A stretch of DNA of 64,000 nt. It comes from Welwitschia mirabilis (Eukaryota; Gnetophyta; Gnetopsida; Welwitschiales). The translations under genes and the position numbers were made by a program. Location: NCBI GenBank assembly GCA_051453625.1, contig JBOZIK010000001.1, forward strand, positions 233,335,360-233,399,359. Direction: 5' to 3'. Below, one piece after another: positions 23,725 to 34,643 of this stretch (positions are counted from its first letter, which is position 1; every line of letters begins with the position of its first letter). Below the pieces are notes generated by a model. The model saw only the letters and a list, made by a program, of their open reading frames with translations. It was not told the DNA's origin and did no database searches.

Positions 23725-24631
23725 GATGAGGATAAAGTTTAATGTAAATTGTGTTTATTAATGAAGTGTTTTCTTTATCTTAATCATGCATTTTAAATAA
23801 TAATAGATGTTTTTATTTATTAATATAATTACTAATCAATAGATTAGTTAGTTAGTATGTTAGTATTTTAGTATGTATGCTTTATAATTTCATTTCAAGT
23901 ACAGGATGTCATGTGGCATGAAGATGAAAGAGAAGGTTGAGGTGATGAAGAATAAGTAACAAACCCTAACCATATAGTTATTTGTAAAGATCAAAGAATG
24001 GAAATAGAAAAACAAACAAGGGTATAAGAATTTTTTGTTAAATGTTCTAGAAATAGACAAGGCAAGAAGATCAAGAAAGAGAGCTTTAACTATCCTACAA
24101 AGGATGTAGCAGCATTTTCCGTACTCCATAGTTTTACCTCTAGTGCCTACAAAGGAGAACACAAGCCTTAGTGCATCTTTATATAATAATTATTATTTCA
24201 GTATAAAGTTGAAAAGCATATTTGAGTATCATTGTATGCATACTATATTACTTATAAAAGTAATATTATCTCTATTTCCTCTTGTTTATGTAGCTAAACA
24301 TAAATTAGAGTAATTAACAGTACTTAGAAATAAGTGGTATTCAGTGTCTAATCTAAATTCCATCATGCTTTATTACTTTCATCATATCTCCTTGTTAATA
24401 TATGTACATAGTAATTTAATAGTGATAAACCAACTTGACTAGTTCAAGTAACTTCATCATGAGACTATTGTAATGATGCATTTTGAACTAAATGGTTAAA
24501 TCTCAACTAGTTCTTTAGTAAGCCTTTAGTTATTTTTATTTAATGATGTGAGCTTATTTTTAAGTTAATAGCATGTTTGATATTATTTAGTAGTATTTTC
24601 TACATGTATTTCATCATAAAAGCACCATTCA
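23725..24631 (+). repeat. 5' LTR of element C
   Basis: Starts TGATGAGGATAAAGTTTAAT and aligns with 34085-34643 at both ends; a middle section of roughly 400 bp (about 24110-24530) is absent from the other LTR. A TTTATATAATA element near 24170 may be its TATA box. The 3' end is approximate (ATTCA). Confidence 0.75.
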
Positions 24632-24677
24632 TTTTAGTACTAGAAGGAGGGACGCTCTAAAGTCAACTAGCGAAGAT
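24632..24677 (+). promoter_or_regulatory. Probable primer-site region of element C
   Basis: Directly after the LTR the sequence reads TTTTAGTACTAGAAGGAGGG. The TAGTACT could be a decayed TGGCGCC, the start of several gypsy primer sites, but the tRNA cannot be assigned. Confidence 0.35.
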
Positions 24678-25760
24678 GACAAAAACTACTATCCAACATG
24701 ATAGCCAAGGAATATGGTGGAATGAAAGAGGTAAGTATGTTAGAGACCTGTATAAATATGGTCTAGATGAGTAGATTAGAAATAATGATAAAATATAAGT
24801 AGAAGAAGAATATTCTATAGATAATAAAATAACCCTTAAAAAGTGGTAAAAGAACAAATCTTTCTTGAATTGATGATTGAATTTGAGTAATAGTTGCATA
24901 ACATTCTTGCATCACCTCACTTACAAGGAGAATCTTCTCAAAAGATTTAAGTAAAGGAGCTAAAGAAAAAGTTGTAATAGGATGCTATTGGGAAGATGAT
25001 GGAGATTCAAGACCATTAAGTTATAATACCTATTAGTTAGAAGATTTAATTCTTATTAAACCTATATCATTACAAAAACTAGATAAAGTAAGAAATATAA
25101 ATACTACCACAATACCCGCTTTTGAAGGTAAAAAGTTAGAAGAACCCCTATTACATTTAAGTTTGTTTAATGCCTTTTGTAAAGCCAACTATCTTGGCTT
25201 GGAATTAGACTTTCTAAGATATTTTCCTTTTTTTCTAAAAGTAGATGCTTAACTATACTATCTTAGGAATCTTATTCATGCTTTTAGTTCTTGGAAAACT
25301 TTTAAAAATGATTTGTTAGCCAAATTTTCACCCATGAGGATGGTTGAAGATCTAAGAGAATAAATCTTGAATATTAAACAAAGGGATAATGAAAGATTTG
25401 ATGAGTTCATAGAGAGGTATAATATATTATTAGCTAAATATTCTAATCATGGAATCATAGCTAGGAAATGAGTCAAAGTCTTACTTAGGGAATTCTAGAT
25501 CCAAACATTAAAAGAATTAGACTTGTTATGCAAAGAAAGCATTAAGACAAAGAATGTCCAAGAAGTGGGAGAAGCCATTACCCAATTCTATAAGATGAAT
25601 CAAGGATGGGAATAAAAAAAATAAAAAAAGAAAAAGGTAAATAAAGTATAGAGCCTAAAAGTAGAAGGTATTTTATATAGTTCAAAACATGTTAGTCTTA
25701 TGGAAAAAACATAACTAATAGCATGGTAGAAAAGTTTGATTAGTTATTTTTATAACAATT
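24678..25760 (+). pseudogene. gag remnant of element C
   Basis: Between about 25100 and 25450 one frame reads through a clear Athila/Tat-type gag order: TIPAFEGKKLEEPLLHLSLF, then LRYFPFFLKVDA.LYYL (family L..FPFSL...A..WL), HAFSSWKTFKNDLLAKFSP (family SI.TWE.L...FL.KFFP), INIKQRD with ERFDEFIERYNILL (family ESF.EAWERFK.LL). Stops replace some Trp and Gln codons. The region before about 25080 is the gag N-terminus or leader, and the part after 25620 should include the zinc knuckle, which is not readable. Confidence 0.75.
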
Positions 25761-26516
25761 TAAGGAGGAATAAGGACTTACATGTAAACATTATGGGGAA
25801 TATAATTATGATGAAATAAAATGTTCTTAGATGTAATAATTTATTTAATGACTAAATATATATAGACAATATTTAAATTATAAAAATCAACCTCAAACTA
25901 GAAAGAAATCATATCATTATTAAAGTAGAAAATGAGAAGGTAAGATAAAAATACCTTTACAAAGTATGTAAATTCAAAAAGGCAAGGATAGTATGAATTC
26001 TATAGAAATTGAAAAAACAAATATTTCAAGCACTAAATATAAAAATTATAAATGAGAAAAAAATAAGGAAAAATACCTTTCCATCCTTAATAGAATCCTA
26101 GAGCAGCAACAAGTAAGGTAGTAACTACTAGATCTGGGAAGTAGAAAGTGATATATGAATCACAGGAAAAAGAATATAAACTTAAGCAACTCCCCAAATA
26201 AAGAAAAAAAGATACTGAAAAGAAAACAATGGATGATGCCTCAACAGATTCTTTACCTTTTCCAATAAGAAGTAAATAAATAGAACATCCAAAAGTTGAA
26301 AAGGATATAGAATATTTAAAAAATATATTAGAATATATAGAAGTATAATTATCTCTTTTAAATTTATTAAAAGATTTACATCTGTATTAGAAACAAATGA
26401 AGAGCATTTGTTCAAAATAAAAGATTAAAAATTAAAACAAGAAGAGAAAAACAATTTGAGATGATAAAGAAGGATCAAATTTCTTAGGCTTCTACATAAG
26501 TCCTTTAAAATAAATA
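25761..26516 (+). other. gag/protease linker of element C, decayed
   Basis: Lysine- and glutamate-rich low-complexity coding remnants with many stops and no recognised domain. A 77-codon minus-strand frame here is a shadow. Confidence 0.4.
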
Positions 26517-26942
26517 ATGCAAAAGTATAATGATCTTATAACATCTATGATAAATGTGAAATTTGATGAAACACTCATAGTAAAGGCACTTATGGATGTT
26601 GAAGCAAGTATCAATGTTATGGCCTATGAAACTTATGAAGAATTAAAAAAACCAAAGTTAATGCATTACCAAGAAAAAGTGTACTTAGCAAGTTGTTCAG
26701 TAGTGACATCTAAAGGAGTTCTAAAGGATGTATCCATTAAACTCCAAGGATTTATCTACTTGATAGATTCATTGATGATGAAGACTCAAGGAGATACCCA
26801 TGCAGTGATCTTAGGAAGATCTTGGATGGCTATTACAGATACTACTATTTATTCTAGAAGAAGGGTAATGGAAATCAGTCTGGGAGATCTTAAAAAAGAG
26901 ACTAAACTTTCTGATGAAGTAGTTATTAAAAAAATGGTATAG
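26517..26942 (+). pseudogene. Aspartic protease of element C
   Basis: An open stretch of 141 codons, the longest clean piece of element C. It holds the retroviral-type active site as ALMDVEASINVMAYETYEEL (family ALCDLGASINLMPLSVYKKL): the catalytic Asp is kept, but Gly of the GAS triad is Glu. It continues with VYLASCSVV, GVLKDVSIKL (family GVLEDVLVKV), then HAVILGRSWMAITDT, matching the flap and ILGRPFLAT box of gypsy proteases. The intact enzyme would cut the gag-pol polyprotein. Flanking stops and the altered triad suggest it no longer works. The Met at the start is not a true start codon, since the protease is normally part of a polyprotein. Confidence 0.8.
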
Positions 26943-27179
26943 AATACAGAAATAAAACCAATACAATTCTAATGTAGAATTTAATCTAATGTTAAGCAAA
27001 CAAAATGAAGAGAAATATGAGGAGGAAAATTTAATAAGTCAAGAGTTAGAAAAGCCTCCACTTAAGAAAGGACTAGAATATATTGTAGTAGCTTATAATA
27101 GACCTCTAATCATAAATAGTTATTTAATTCATTCTTAGAAAAAAAAACTTAAGAGAATGTTGATTTAAAAAAAAAAAAG

Positions 27180-27988
27180 GGAGCCTTTATTTGGTATCAT
27201 ACAGATATTAAAGGAATAGATCCAAAACTATGCCAATATAGAATCTATTTAGATACTTCTATCAAACTAAGCCCATATCTAGAAAGAAGATGTAATCCAC
27301 ACATACAAGAGATAATTAAATAAAAGATTCCCAAATTTTTTAATGTAGAATTCATTTATCCTATATCTAATTAAGAATGGATCAGTCCTGTGACAGTTGT
27401 ACCAAAAAAAGGAAATAAATGGAGAGTGTGTATAGACTTCAAAATGTTAAATACTATAACTTATAAAGATTACTATCCTCTTTTATCTATAGGCCAAATT
27501 CTAAAAAGAGTATCTAGACATCAATACTATAGCTTTTTGGATAGATATAGTGAGTATAATGACATCCCTATAACTTTAGAGGACTAAGCAAAACAACTTT
27601 CACTTGTCATTGGGGTACTTATGCCTATAAAGTACTACCATTTGGATTATGTAATGCTTCCACTACTTTTGAAAGGTTAGTAAGTAGCATTTTTCAAGAT
27701 ATGATAGGAAGATCAGTCAAAGTATTAATAGATGATTTCTTAACATTTGGAAATGACTTTGAAGAGTTACTCAACATACTAGAAAGAGTTTTAGAGATGA
27801 GAAGAAAAATGCCTTAGATTTAATTGGTTAAAAATTCATCTTATGATGATAGAAGGCATAGTGCCAGGACATAAGATTTTAAAGAAATCCAACCCCTAAC
27901 CAAATTAAAAGAATTAATATCATTCCTAGGACATGTTAGATATTATAGAAGATTCATATCCAACTTCAATAAAGTTGCTAAACCTTTG
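27180..27988 (+). pseudogene. Reverse transcriptase of element C
   Basis: Blocks in order: TVVPKKGNKWRVCIDFKMLN, KDYYPLLSI, HQYYSFLDRYSEYNDIPI, and after a frameshift AKTTFTCHWGTYAYKVLPFG, LCNASTTFERLV, then the catalytic box LIDDFLTFGNDF. They match the family patterns VVPKK...WRVCIDYRKLN, FLDGYSGYNQI, KTTFTCP(F/W)GTYAYR.MPFGLCNAPATFQR and Y(M/V)DDF. The two catalytic Asp residues are kept, while the Tyr before them is Leu. After it comes the thumb with ISFLGHVRYYRRFI (family FLGH.GFYRRFI). Several stops make it non-functional. Confidence 0.9.
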
Positions 27989-28666
27989 AATAACCTCTTA
28001 CAAAAAGATGTAGAATATAAAGGGACTAATGAATGTAAAAATGCTTACTAAAACTTCAAGGAAAAACTTTTATCATCATATATTTTACAAGGGCTAAATT
28101 TAGTAAGACTATTTCACATTATGCCTGATGCATGTAATCATGTTATGGAAGTAGTTTTAGGATTAAAAAATAAAGATAATAAACCTTATTTCATTACTCA
28201 CATTAGAAAGAACTTTAAACTAGCTCAATAAAAATATAGAGTAATAGAAAAAGAGATGTTATCAGTAGTAATGGCATTATAAAAATTTAGACATTATATT
28301 TTAGGTTAAGTAAAAGTTCATATTAACCATAGTGCCATTAGATTTCTGATCAACAAGGAAGAAGCAAACTCGAGAATTATGAGATGGATATTGTTAATTC
28401 AAGAGTTTGATTTAAAAATTATAGATAGGAAAGGGATAGAGAATGTGGTAGAAAATCACCTTTGAAGGTTAAAAATTCTAGATGAAGAATAGATCAACAT
28501 AAGATATGATTTTTCAGATAAACATCTTTTTTAGGTAACAACAAATCCATGTTATGCTGATATAGCCAACTTTCTTATGAGCAAAAGATTACCATTTTTA
28601 TGACTTCTATGAAATAAAAGATTACTCAGAGATTATATTTGGCATGATAAGATGTTATTTATAAAT
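27989..28666 (+). pseudogene. RNase H of element C, copy 1
   Basis: Continues the RT thumb into RNase H: PLNNLLQKDVEY, a MPDACNHVMEVVLG segment (family TDAS..A.G.VLG, where the Asp is kept), YRVIEKEMLSVVMAL, VHINHSAIRFLINKEEA (family TDHAALKYL, with Asp changed to Asn) and ENVVENHL.RLK (family N.VADHLSRL). Runs into the gap at its right end. A diverged second copy starts directly after the gap. Confidence 0.8.
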
Positions 28667-28766
28667 NNNNNNNNNNNNNNNNNNNNNNNNNNNNNNNNNN
28701 NNNNNNNNNNNNNNNNNNNNNNNNNNNNNNNNNNNNNNNNNNNNNNNNNNNNNNNNNNNNNNNNNN
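28667..28766. other. Assembly gap of 100 N
   Basis: Placeholder gap. The left flank (27989-28666) and right flank (28767 to about 29455) are diverged copies of the same RNase H region. Confidence 0.99.
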
Positions 28767-29455
28767 TGAGTAACCTCTTACAAAAGAATGTGGAATATGA
28801 ATAGACTGATAAATATCAAAATGCTTACTAAACCTTAAAGGATAAACTTTTATTAGCACTTATTTTATAAGGGCTAAATTGGGAAATACCATTTCACATT
28901 ATAATTGATGCATCTAATCATACTACAGGAGTAGTTTTAGGTTAAAAAATGAAGATAATAAACCTTATTCCATTACTCAAATTAGTAAAAACTTTAAATC
29001 GGCTCAACAAAATTACACAATAATAGAAAAAGAGTTGCTATCAATAATAATGGTACTAGAAAAATTTAGACATTATATTTTCGATTATGATGTAAAATTT
29101 CATATTGACCATAGTATCATTAGATTTCTAATGAACAAAGAAGAAGAAAACTTAAGAATTATGAGATGGATATTGTTAATAAAAGAGTTTGATTTAAAAA
29201 TTATAGATAAGAAAGAAATAGATAATGTAGTAGCAGATCACCTCTCAAGGTTAAAATTTTTAGATGAAGAACATATTAACATAAGAGATGAGTTTTTAGA
29301 TAAACATCTTTTTTATGTAACAAATAATCCATGGTATGCTAATAGTAAACTTTCTTGTGAGTAAAATATTGTCATATTTTATAACTTACTATGAAAGAAA
29401 AATATTACTAAGAGAATCTAGAGATTAAATTTGACATGACAATATGTTATTTAGA
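28767..29455 (+). pseudogene. RNase H of element C, copy 2
   Basis: A second version of the same segment, better preserved. 109 codons are open at 29035-29364: MLSIIMVLEKFRHYIF, KFHIDHSIIRFLMNKEEE with the catalytic Asp of HIDH kept, ILLIKEFDLKIIDKKEIDNV, and VVADHLSRL, the usual end of gypsy RNase H. Upstream is IIDASNHTTGVVLG with its Asp. Both copies share the order but differ by many substitutions, so they are not alleles. Confidence 0.85.
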
Positions 29456-30600
29456 GAATGTAAGCATCATGTTATTAAAAGATGTATAGAATAAAACCTA
29501 CAAAATAAAATCTTAAAGGAAGCTCATGAAGAAGAAAGAGGAAGACATTATGGTGCAAAAAGAATAAAAATGAAAATTCTTCATATGGGATACTATTAAC
29601 CCCCTTTATTCAAGAATTCAAACATTATATCCAAGGTTAAAATAAATGTTAAAGAGAAGGTACATTTAGCCAAAAGTTAGAAATGCCACAATAATGGATT
29701 AAATTAATCGAACCTTTTGATGTATGAGGAATAGATTTTATTAGGCCTATAAATCCTTTATCCTTTAGAAAAAGATATGTTTTGGTCTATGTTAATTACT
29801 TCACTAAATGAGCTGAGGCTAAGGCTATGACTAACTATTCTTTCTAAACTTTAGTTAACTTTTTTCTTAGAAATATTATCTATTGATTTGGATCCCCCTA
29901 CAATCTTATATCTAATATAGGAACCCATTTTACTAGTGAAGTATTTGAGAAATGTTTGACTAAGTTTGGAGTCCATCATAAACTCTCTACTACCTATCAC
30001 CATCAATCAAATTACCAAGCTAAAGTAACGAATAGAGAACTAAATAGAATATTAACAAAAATTATACATAGTAAGAAAAATGATTAAGCTAATAAATTAT
30101 ATGAAGCTCTATGAGCTTATAGAATAACTTAGAAACATACCACAGGATTTACTCCATATGAGTTAGTTTATTGAAAAGGGTCTATTTTGATAATTGAATT
30201 TAGAATAAAAATATTTAGATTAGCTAAGGAATTAGAATTTAACTTAAATACAGCTAAAAAAGAATGGATAGAAAACATGAATATTTTAAATAAAAATCAA
30301 ATAGAAGCTTTTTTGTATAAAGAACTTATACAACAGAAGACTAAGATATATCATGATAATAAAATCAACAAAATTAATTTTAATGTAAGAGATTCTGTAT
30401 TAATTTATGACCTTAAGAAAATCCACCAAAACAAAAATAGGAACAAAACTAGCTAGGACCCTATACCATAATAACATTCTAGGAAATGGAGCTATAGAAA
30501 TTTATGATCCTAATGAAAAGGTAACCTACCAAGTTAACATGTAAAGAGAAAGAATGTATTATGATCATAAATCAGTGCTAACTTATTTAGAAAACCCTAA
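29456..30600 (+). pseudogene. Integrase of element C
   Basis: After a degraded zinc finger (about 29480-29690) the core reads IEPFDV.GIDFIRPI with the first catalytic Asp, VNYFTK.AEAKAMTNYS, a LISNIGTHFTSEVFE box where the second Asp (family ISDQGTHF) is Asn, HHKLSTTYHHQSNYQAKVTNRELNRIL cut here into HHKLSTTYHHQSNYQ and VTNRELNRIL with the Glu, and TTGFTPYELVY. The C-terminal part, open over 89 codons at 30187-30456, has a KEWIENMNILNKNQIEAFLY coil and VRDSVLIYDLK, then GNGAIEIYDPNEKVTYQVN. The whole matches Athila-type integrase closely. The lost Asp and stops rule out activity. Confidence 0.88.
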
Positions 30601-30836
30601 TAGGGATGAAATAATACTTCCACTCTACTTATAAAATAAATTCCAAAATTAGATAATAAAGGATGCATTATCTCTTTAAAGTTTATTTATTCTACTAATT
30701 TACTAGATTATTTAAAGTAAATGTTATGTTTATAAAGTAAGAAGCTAACATGATAAGTCTTTAACAGGGAATTGTGCATTATCTTTATTAAAAATATTGA
30801 GGAGACACATTCCATCACAGAAGAGAATACCTTCTT

Positions 30837-30882
30837 AAAAAAAAAAAATAAAGAGAGAGAGAGAAACAGAGAAATAAAGAAA
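30837..30882 (+). repeat. Purine tract with GA microsatellite
   Basis: An A-run followed by AAAGAGAGAGAGAGAAACAG. A comparable purine tract precedes the same conserved box in element D (56044-56090). Confidence 0.8.
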
Positions 30883-30904
30883 GTACCATAATGTTTCAAT
30901 GCCA

Positions 30905-31075
30905 GTGCACCAGGGCAAATATTTCCAATAGGAGTCTTTGACTGTGTAATATGGTAGCTTTGAGAACTCCACTAAGGAGTTAGTTAGCCATGATCTAGAT
31001 ATTAAAAAGAATAATATAATATCCTATGGATCCTTACTCTTCTAATAGTTATTGCATTCTCCTCATTATGATTAA
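30905..31075 (+). repeat. 3' box shared by elements C and D
   Basis: GCACCAGGGCAAATATTTCC followed by AATAGGAG, CTTTG and a GTGTAATATGGTAGCT segment aligns with GCACAAGGGCAGATATTCCC in element D and keeps matching over about 130 bp, including TCCTTACTCTTCTAA versus TTCTTACTCCTTTAA. It is non-coding as far as can be seen. Confidence 0.65.
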
Positions 31076-32190
31076 CTTATATTATGAAAAATAAAAGAGT
31101 TAAGAAATAGTTATGCTCGAGACATCAATTGAGATACAGCTATTTACCAAAAGTTTAACTCTATTACAACTCATAAAAAAAGGGGGATTAAGAGAGGAAA
31201 AAAATAGAAGAAAAATTTTTAGTCTATGATGGAATGTATATCCAGATATTTTCAATTCAATAGCATGCATAATTATTAAATTCTATTTAAACTAAAGGAA
31301 AACCTTAAAGTTTTACAATCATTTTACATTATCTTAACAATTTAATAAATTATCTAGTTCAAATTTCCTTTAATGGAATTAATGTACACATGATAAAATA
31401 AAATAATATAAAAAATTTTCTTGAATTAAATTCAAAAATTTTATTAAGCAAAATAGATTATTACATTCAATTATAGAATGATAATGAAAACACTTCTCAA
31501 ATCACTAAGTAAGTAAACCATGAACTCAAGCAACTCAATTTTTATAGTATCCAAAAAACTTATTTCTCCTATGAAAATGCCTAGTCTTATATGTCAATCC
31601 AACAAAATACTCACCTGGGGGTAATAGATGCATTTCACCTAGAGATTCTAATAGCATATTAGTCTTCTTTATTGAGCTTATCAAAACTTTTAGTAAGAAT
31701 TATCATTCCAAATCATCTTCTCTATATTTTCCTTGTCAAAACACAATGCAGTAAGACTAAGAATAAGGTTTGTACCTTAAAGTTGGTTAACCCTTTTCTC
31801 AAGCACCTTCATTTACCCAATTATCTAATCCAAAGAGATGTTATAAGTCAAATCTCCATAATTAATTTGTTGATGTAGTTCCTCAATCCTCAACCTCAGA
31901 TACTTGTCCACCAAGTGATGGATCATAGGATCAAAACTTGAGGGAATGACACTACTACCAAAGTGGTCTTTATTAACCTTAATGATGAAGAAATCTAAGT
32001 TGTTCAAGACCTTAATAGTGGATTTGTAATCATAGTAAAAATACTATTGTATTACATTTTTAGACCTAATGACTCAAAGAAGATTTTCTTTTATTTTGAT
32101 TCAAGAAAGAATAAAAAATAAAAGTTATTAATGTTTCTCTTCTAACATAAGATGGGCCTTGAAATTAAAAAGATCACTTGGTTGATTAAT

Positions 32191-32590
32191 AGCAACCTTA
32201 AAGATAAATCCTTGAGTTGGATTTTAGATTAAATCATTATAAAGAAAACTTGAATCTTTTGGCTGACACTAGCTTAAAGTTAAAACTTTAAACTAGATCG
32301 ATCTTAAGTTAAATTATTTATCTTCTTATGCTCTGAAATCTACAATCAAACAAAATCTCATGATTGATTGATATTAACTCAAAGTTAAAACTTTAAGTTG
32401 GATTTCAAATGAACTTAATGACTTCTTCACTTTGCACATAAGAAAGAAAATTACCTAGTCAATTGACACCAACTCGAAGTCAAAACTTTGAATTGGATTC
32501 CGAGTTGGATCATTGATAAGAAATTCCTAGAAGTTAACTGATACTACTCTAAAGTTGAATCTTTAGATCAAATTTCAAGCCAACTTCATC
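32191..32590 (+). repeat. Tandem repeat with palindromic core in 3' region of element C
   Basis: Five diverged units start near 32191, 32269, 32374, 32469 and 32544, about 75-105 bp apart. The core has the form CCAACTCAAAGT-TAAA-ACTTTGAGTTGG, a near-perfect inverted repeat, and is followed by GGATTTCAAGTT-like sequence. Best preserved in the units at 32269 and 32469. Tandem repeats in the 3' untranslated region are known from Tat-lineage elements such as Ogre. Confidence 0.75.
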
Positions 32591-32727
32591 TTTGAAAATT
32601 GCTTTTAAAAGAGAAAGGTCTCATTCTTGATAAACCCTCTCATTTTGTTTCTATAACTCTACTATGAGACTTTGATTTTTATTATTATTACTCACTTTTA
32701 TAATGATGATGGTTATAATTCGAAGGA

Positions 32728-32850
32728 CTTTATTGAGAACTTAAGACTTCTTGATGACCATCTTTGAACTCTTTTGGTTACCTCCATAATGGATTTGATG
32801 GCTTCCATTGAGAACTCAAGAGTTCCCGATGATCCTCATTGAACTTGGTG
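32728..32850 (+). repeat. Second tandem repeat in 3' region of element C
   Basis: Two units of about 60 bp around ATTGAGAACT-AAGA-TTC-GATGA, with a third unit at about 33399-33452. The third is separated by foreign LTR-like DNA. Confidence 0.55.
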
Positions 32851-32869
32851 CTGCAAAGAGTGACCACCA

Positions 32870-33324
32870 CTTAAATATACCTTTCCATTACCTTATCATT
32901 TTACTTAAACTTATTTTGAATTACCCCTCTTTATTCTCAACAACCCCCATCACAGGTTCAGTTCCATGTCATCTTAACCACATTAATATCCATTATATGA
33001 GCTCTAAATAAGTAAATTTTTGAATTTACACCTTACCAACATCTAATTTAGATTTTTTGTTAGCATCAGTAGAGTATGAAATAGCTCAGTACCATCTATT
33101 TTAGTTATAGTTCATGATCGAGTTTACTCCTTAGTTGTGTGGAATTAATGTAATTACAAGTATAATTTTTCACCTATATTAAGTAGTAGTTAGTTCTGTA
33201 ACTTTTACATTTTTCATCCTCCTATGTTTTCATGCTCTATCATGTTTTTTCATTCTTTTAGATTCGTGGCAAGTTTGCTTTATGCAAAAGTTTCAAGACA
33301 AAATTTAGCATTTGGTATCAAAGC
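32870..33324 (+). repeat. LTR end and primer site of another element inside C
   Basis: At 33313-33324 TGGTATCAAAGC differs by one G-to-A change from the tRNA-iMet primer site TGGTATCAGAGC. The sequence before it would be an LTR end (left limit uncertain), and it separates two units of the 3' tandem repeat. No internal coding sequence follows, so this is a fragment. Confidence 0.45.
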
Positions 33325-34084
33325 TTGTAGAAAGAGACCAAGATATCAAAAATAAGGAAGTCAAAATAGCTACTGGTAACCAGGGCAGTTATCATAATGG
33401 GTTTAGTGGCCTTCATTAAGAACTGGAAAGTTATCAATGGCACTTATCGAATCCTCTATGTAAAGAAAGTGATCATCCTTATTTTATCATTCTTAGGAGT
33501 TTATAACAAAATCTTTAGAGCTAATTTTTAAGCAAAAATATAGTCTTAAAAAGCTAAATAAAATATCTAAGGAAATAGATCTCTGCTCTAATCAAATTAA
33601 AATGATACTTTCTAGGAAGTAGATTAATAAAGAGTTAGAGGTAGTTTGTAGAAGGAGAAAAGCTCCCAAGATATAAAGAGATGAAAATAGTTAAAGCAAA
33701 TGAGTTAGATTTCTAAAAGGAATCTGCTTACTCAAGGGTTCTTATACAAAACTTGATGAATTTTGTCTAAGAAATTTATGGTCTATAGAATATAAAGTAA
33801 TCAACATAAAATAGGAGAACCATAATTACATTTATGTAATTATCAGAATTAAAAGTGATAATTTTGAGTTTAAAAAGTAAGGACAGTTGTAAAGTACTAA
33901 AATTGTAGCATAAGAATCTATAGCTTCTACTTCAATAAGTTTCTTTTAATATGAATTTGATAAGGAAATTTATCCTTTTTGAATTCAGTGTTTTAAACAT
34001 TCCTAACTCAAATCTCTATTTCTCTCTTTTGTATATATTTATTTATTTGTTAAGGAACTTAAAAAATCTTAATCTTGGGGGAAC
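33325..34084 (+). other. End of the 3' region of element C
   Basis: No coding motif recognised. It ends in CTTGGGGGAAC directly before the LTR, the likely polypurine tract that primes plus-strand synthesis. Confidence 0.5.
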
Positions 34085-34643
34085 TGATAAGGACGAATTT
34101 TAATGTAAATTATGCTTATTAATGAAGTGTTTTCATTATCTTAATCATGAATTTTAAATAACATTAAATGTTTTTATTTATCAGTATAATTACTAATCAA
34201 TATGTTTATTACTTAGTATGTTAGTAGGTTAGTGTGTATATTTTATTATTTTGTTTCAGGTACAAGATTCGTATGGCATAAAGATGAAAGAGGAAGGTTG
34301 AGGTAATAAAGAATCAATAATAAACCTCCAATGATATATCTATTCCTAAGGAGCAAAGAATGGAAATAGAAAAACAAATAAGGATATAAGAATAGGATGA
34401 CCACCAAAGGTGGAAATCTTTTTGGTAAAATGTTCTAGGAGTAGACAAGGTAAGAAGGTTAAGAAAGGGAGCTCTAGCTATGCTACAAAGGGCACAGTAG
34501 CATTTGATTATTTTTATTTAATGATGTGATCTTATTTTTAGGTTAACAGCAGCACAGTTTCTACATTTTTCCAGTATTATTTTACATTGTTTGATATTAT
34601 TTGATGATATTTTAACACTATTTCACTATACAAGCATCCATCA
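34085..34643 (+). repeat. 3' LTR of element C
   Basis: Starts TGATAAGGACGAATTTTAAT and ends near CATCCATCA. It matches the 5' LTR on both sides of a deletion of roughly 400 bp and so lacks the probable promoter segment. Confidence 0.75.

Larger units (their letters stand above)
30601..32160 (+). other. 3' region of element C: purine tract and conserved box
   Basis: Between integrase and the tandem repeats no coding motif was recognised. A purine-rich A/GA tract at 30837-30882 is followed by a box (30905-31075) that is homologous to 56152-56290 in element D. A 60-codon minus-strand frame at 31825-32007 has no recognised family. Confidence 0.5.
23725..34643 (+). mobile_element. Element C: large Ty3/gypsy retrotransposon of the Athila/Tat group
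   Basis: The plus strand carries LTR, gag, protease, RT, RNase H, integrase, a 3.5-kb 3' region and a second LTR. The integrase and gag resemble Athila/Tat elements. The 5-bp flanks are CCCTT on the left and CTCTT on the right, a possible target duplication with one transition. All genes are broken. The 3' region has two sets of tandem repeats and an LTR/primer-site fragment from another element. One assembly gap lies in the pol gene, with duplicated RNase H sequence on either side. Confidence 0.85.

Noticed and set aside
23890-24162. 90-codon minus-strand frame as a gene
   Set aside because: It lies within the 5' LTR of element C and matches the other LTR as DNA.
32191-32590. CRISPR-like array
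   Set aside because: Units are diverged, spacing is uneven and the setting is a plant retrotransposon 3' region.
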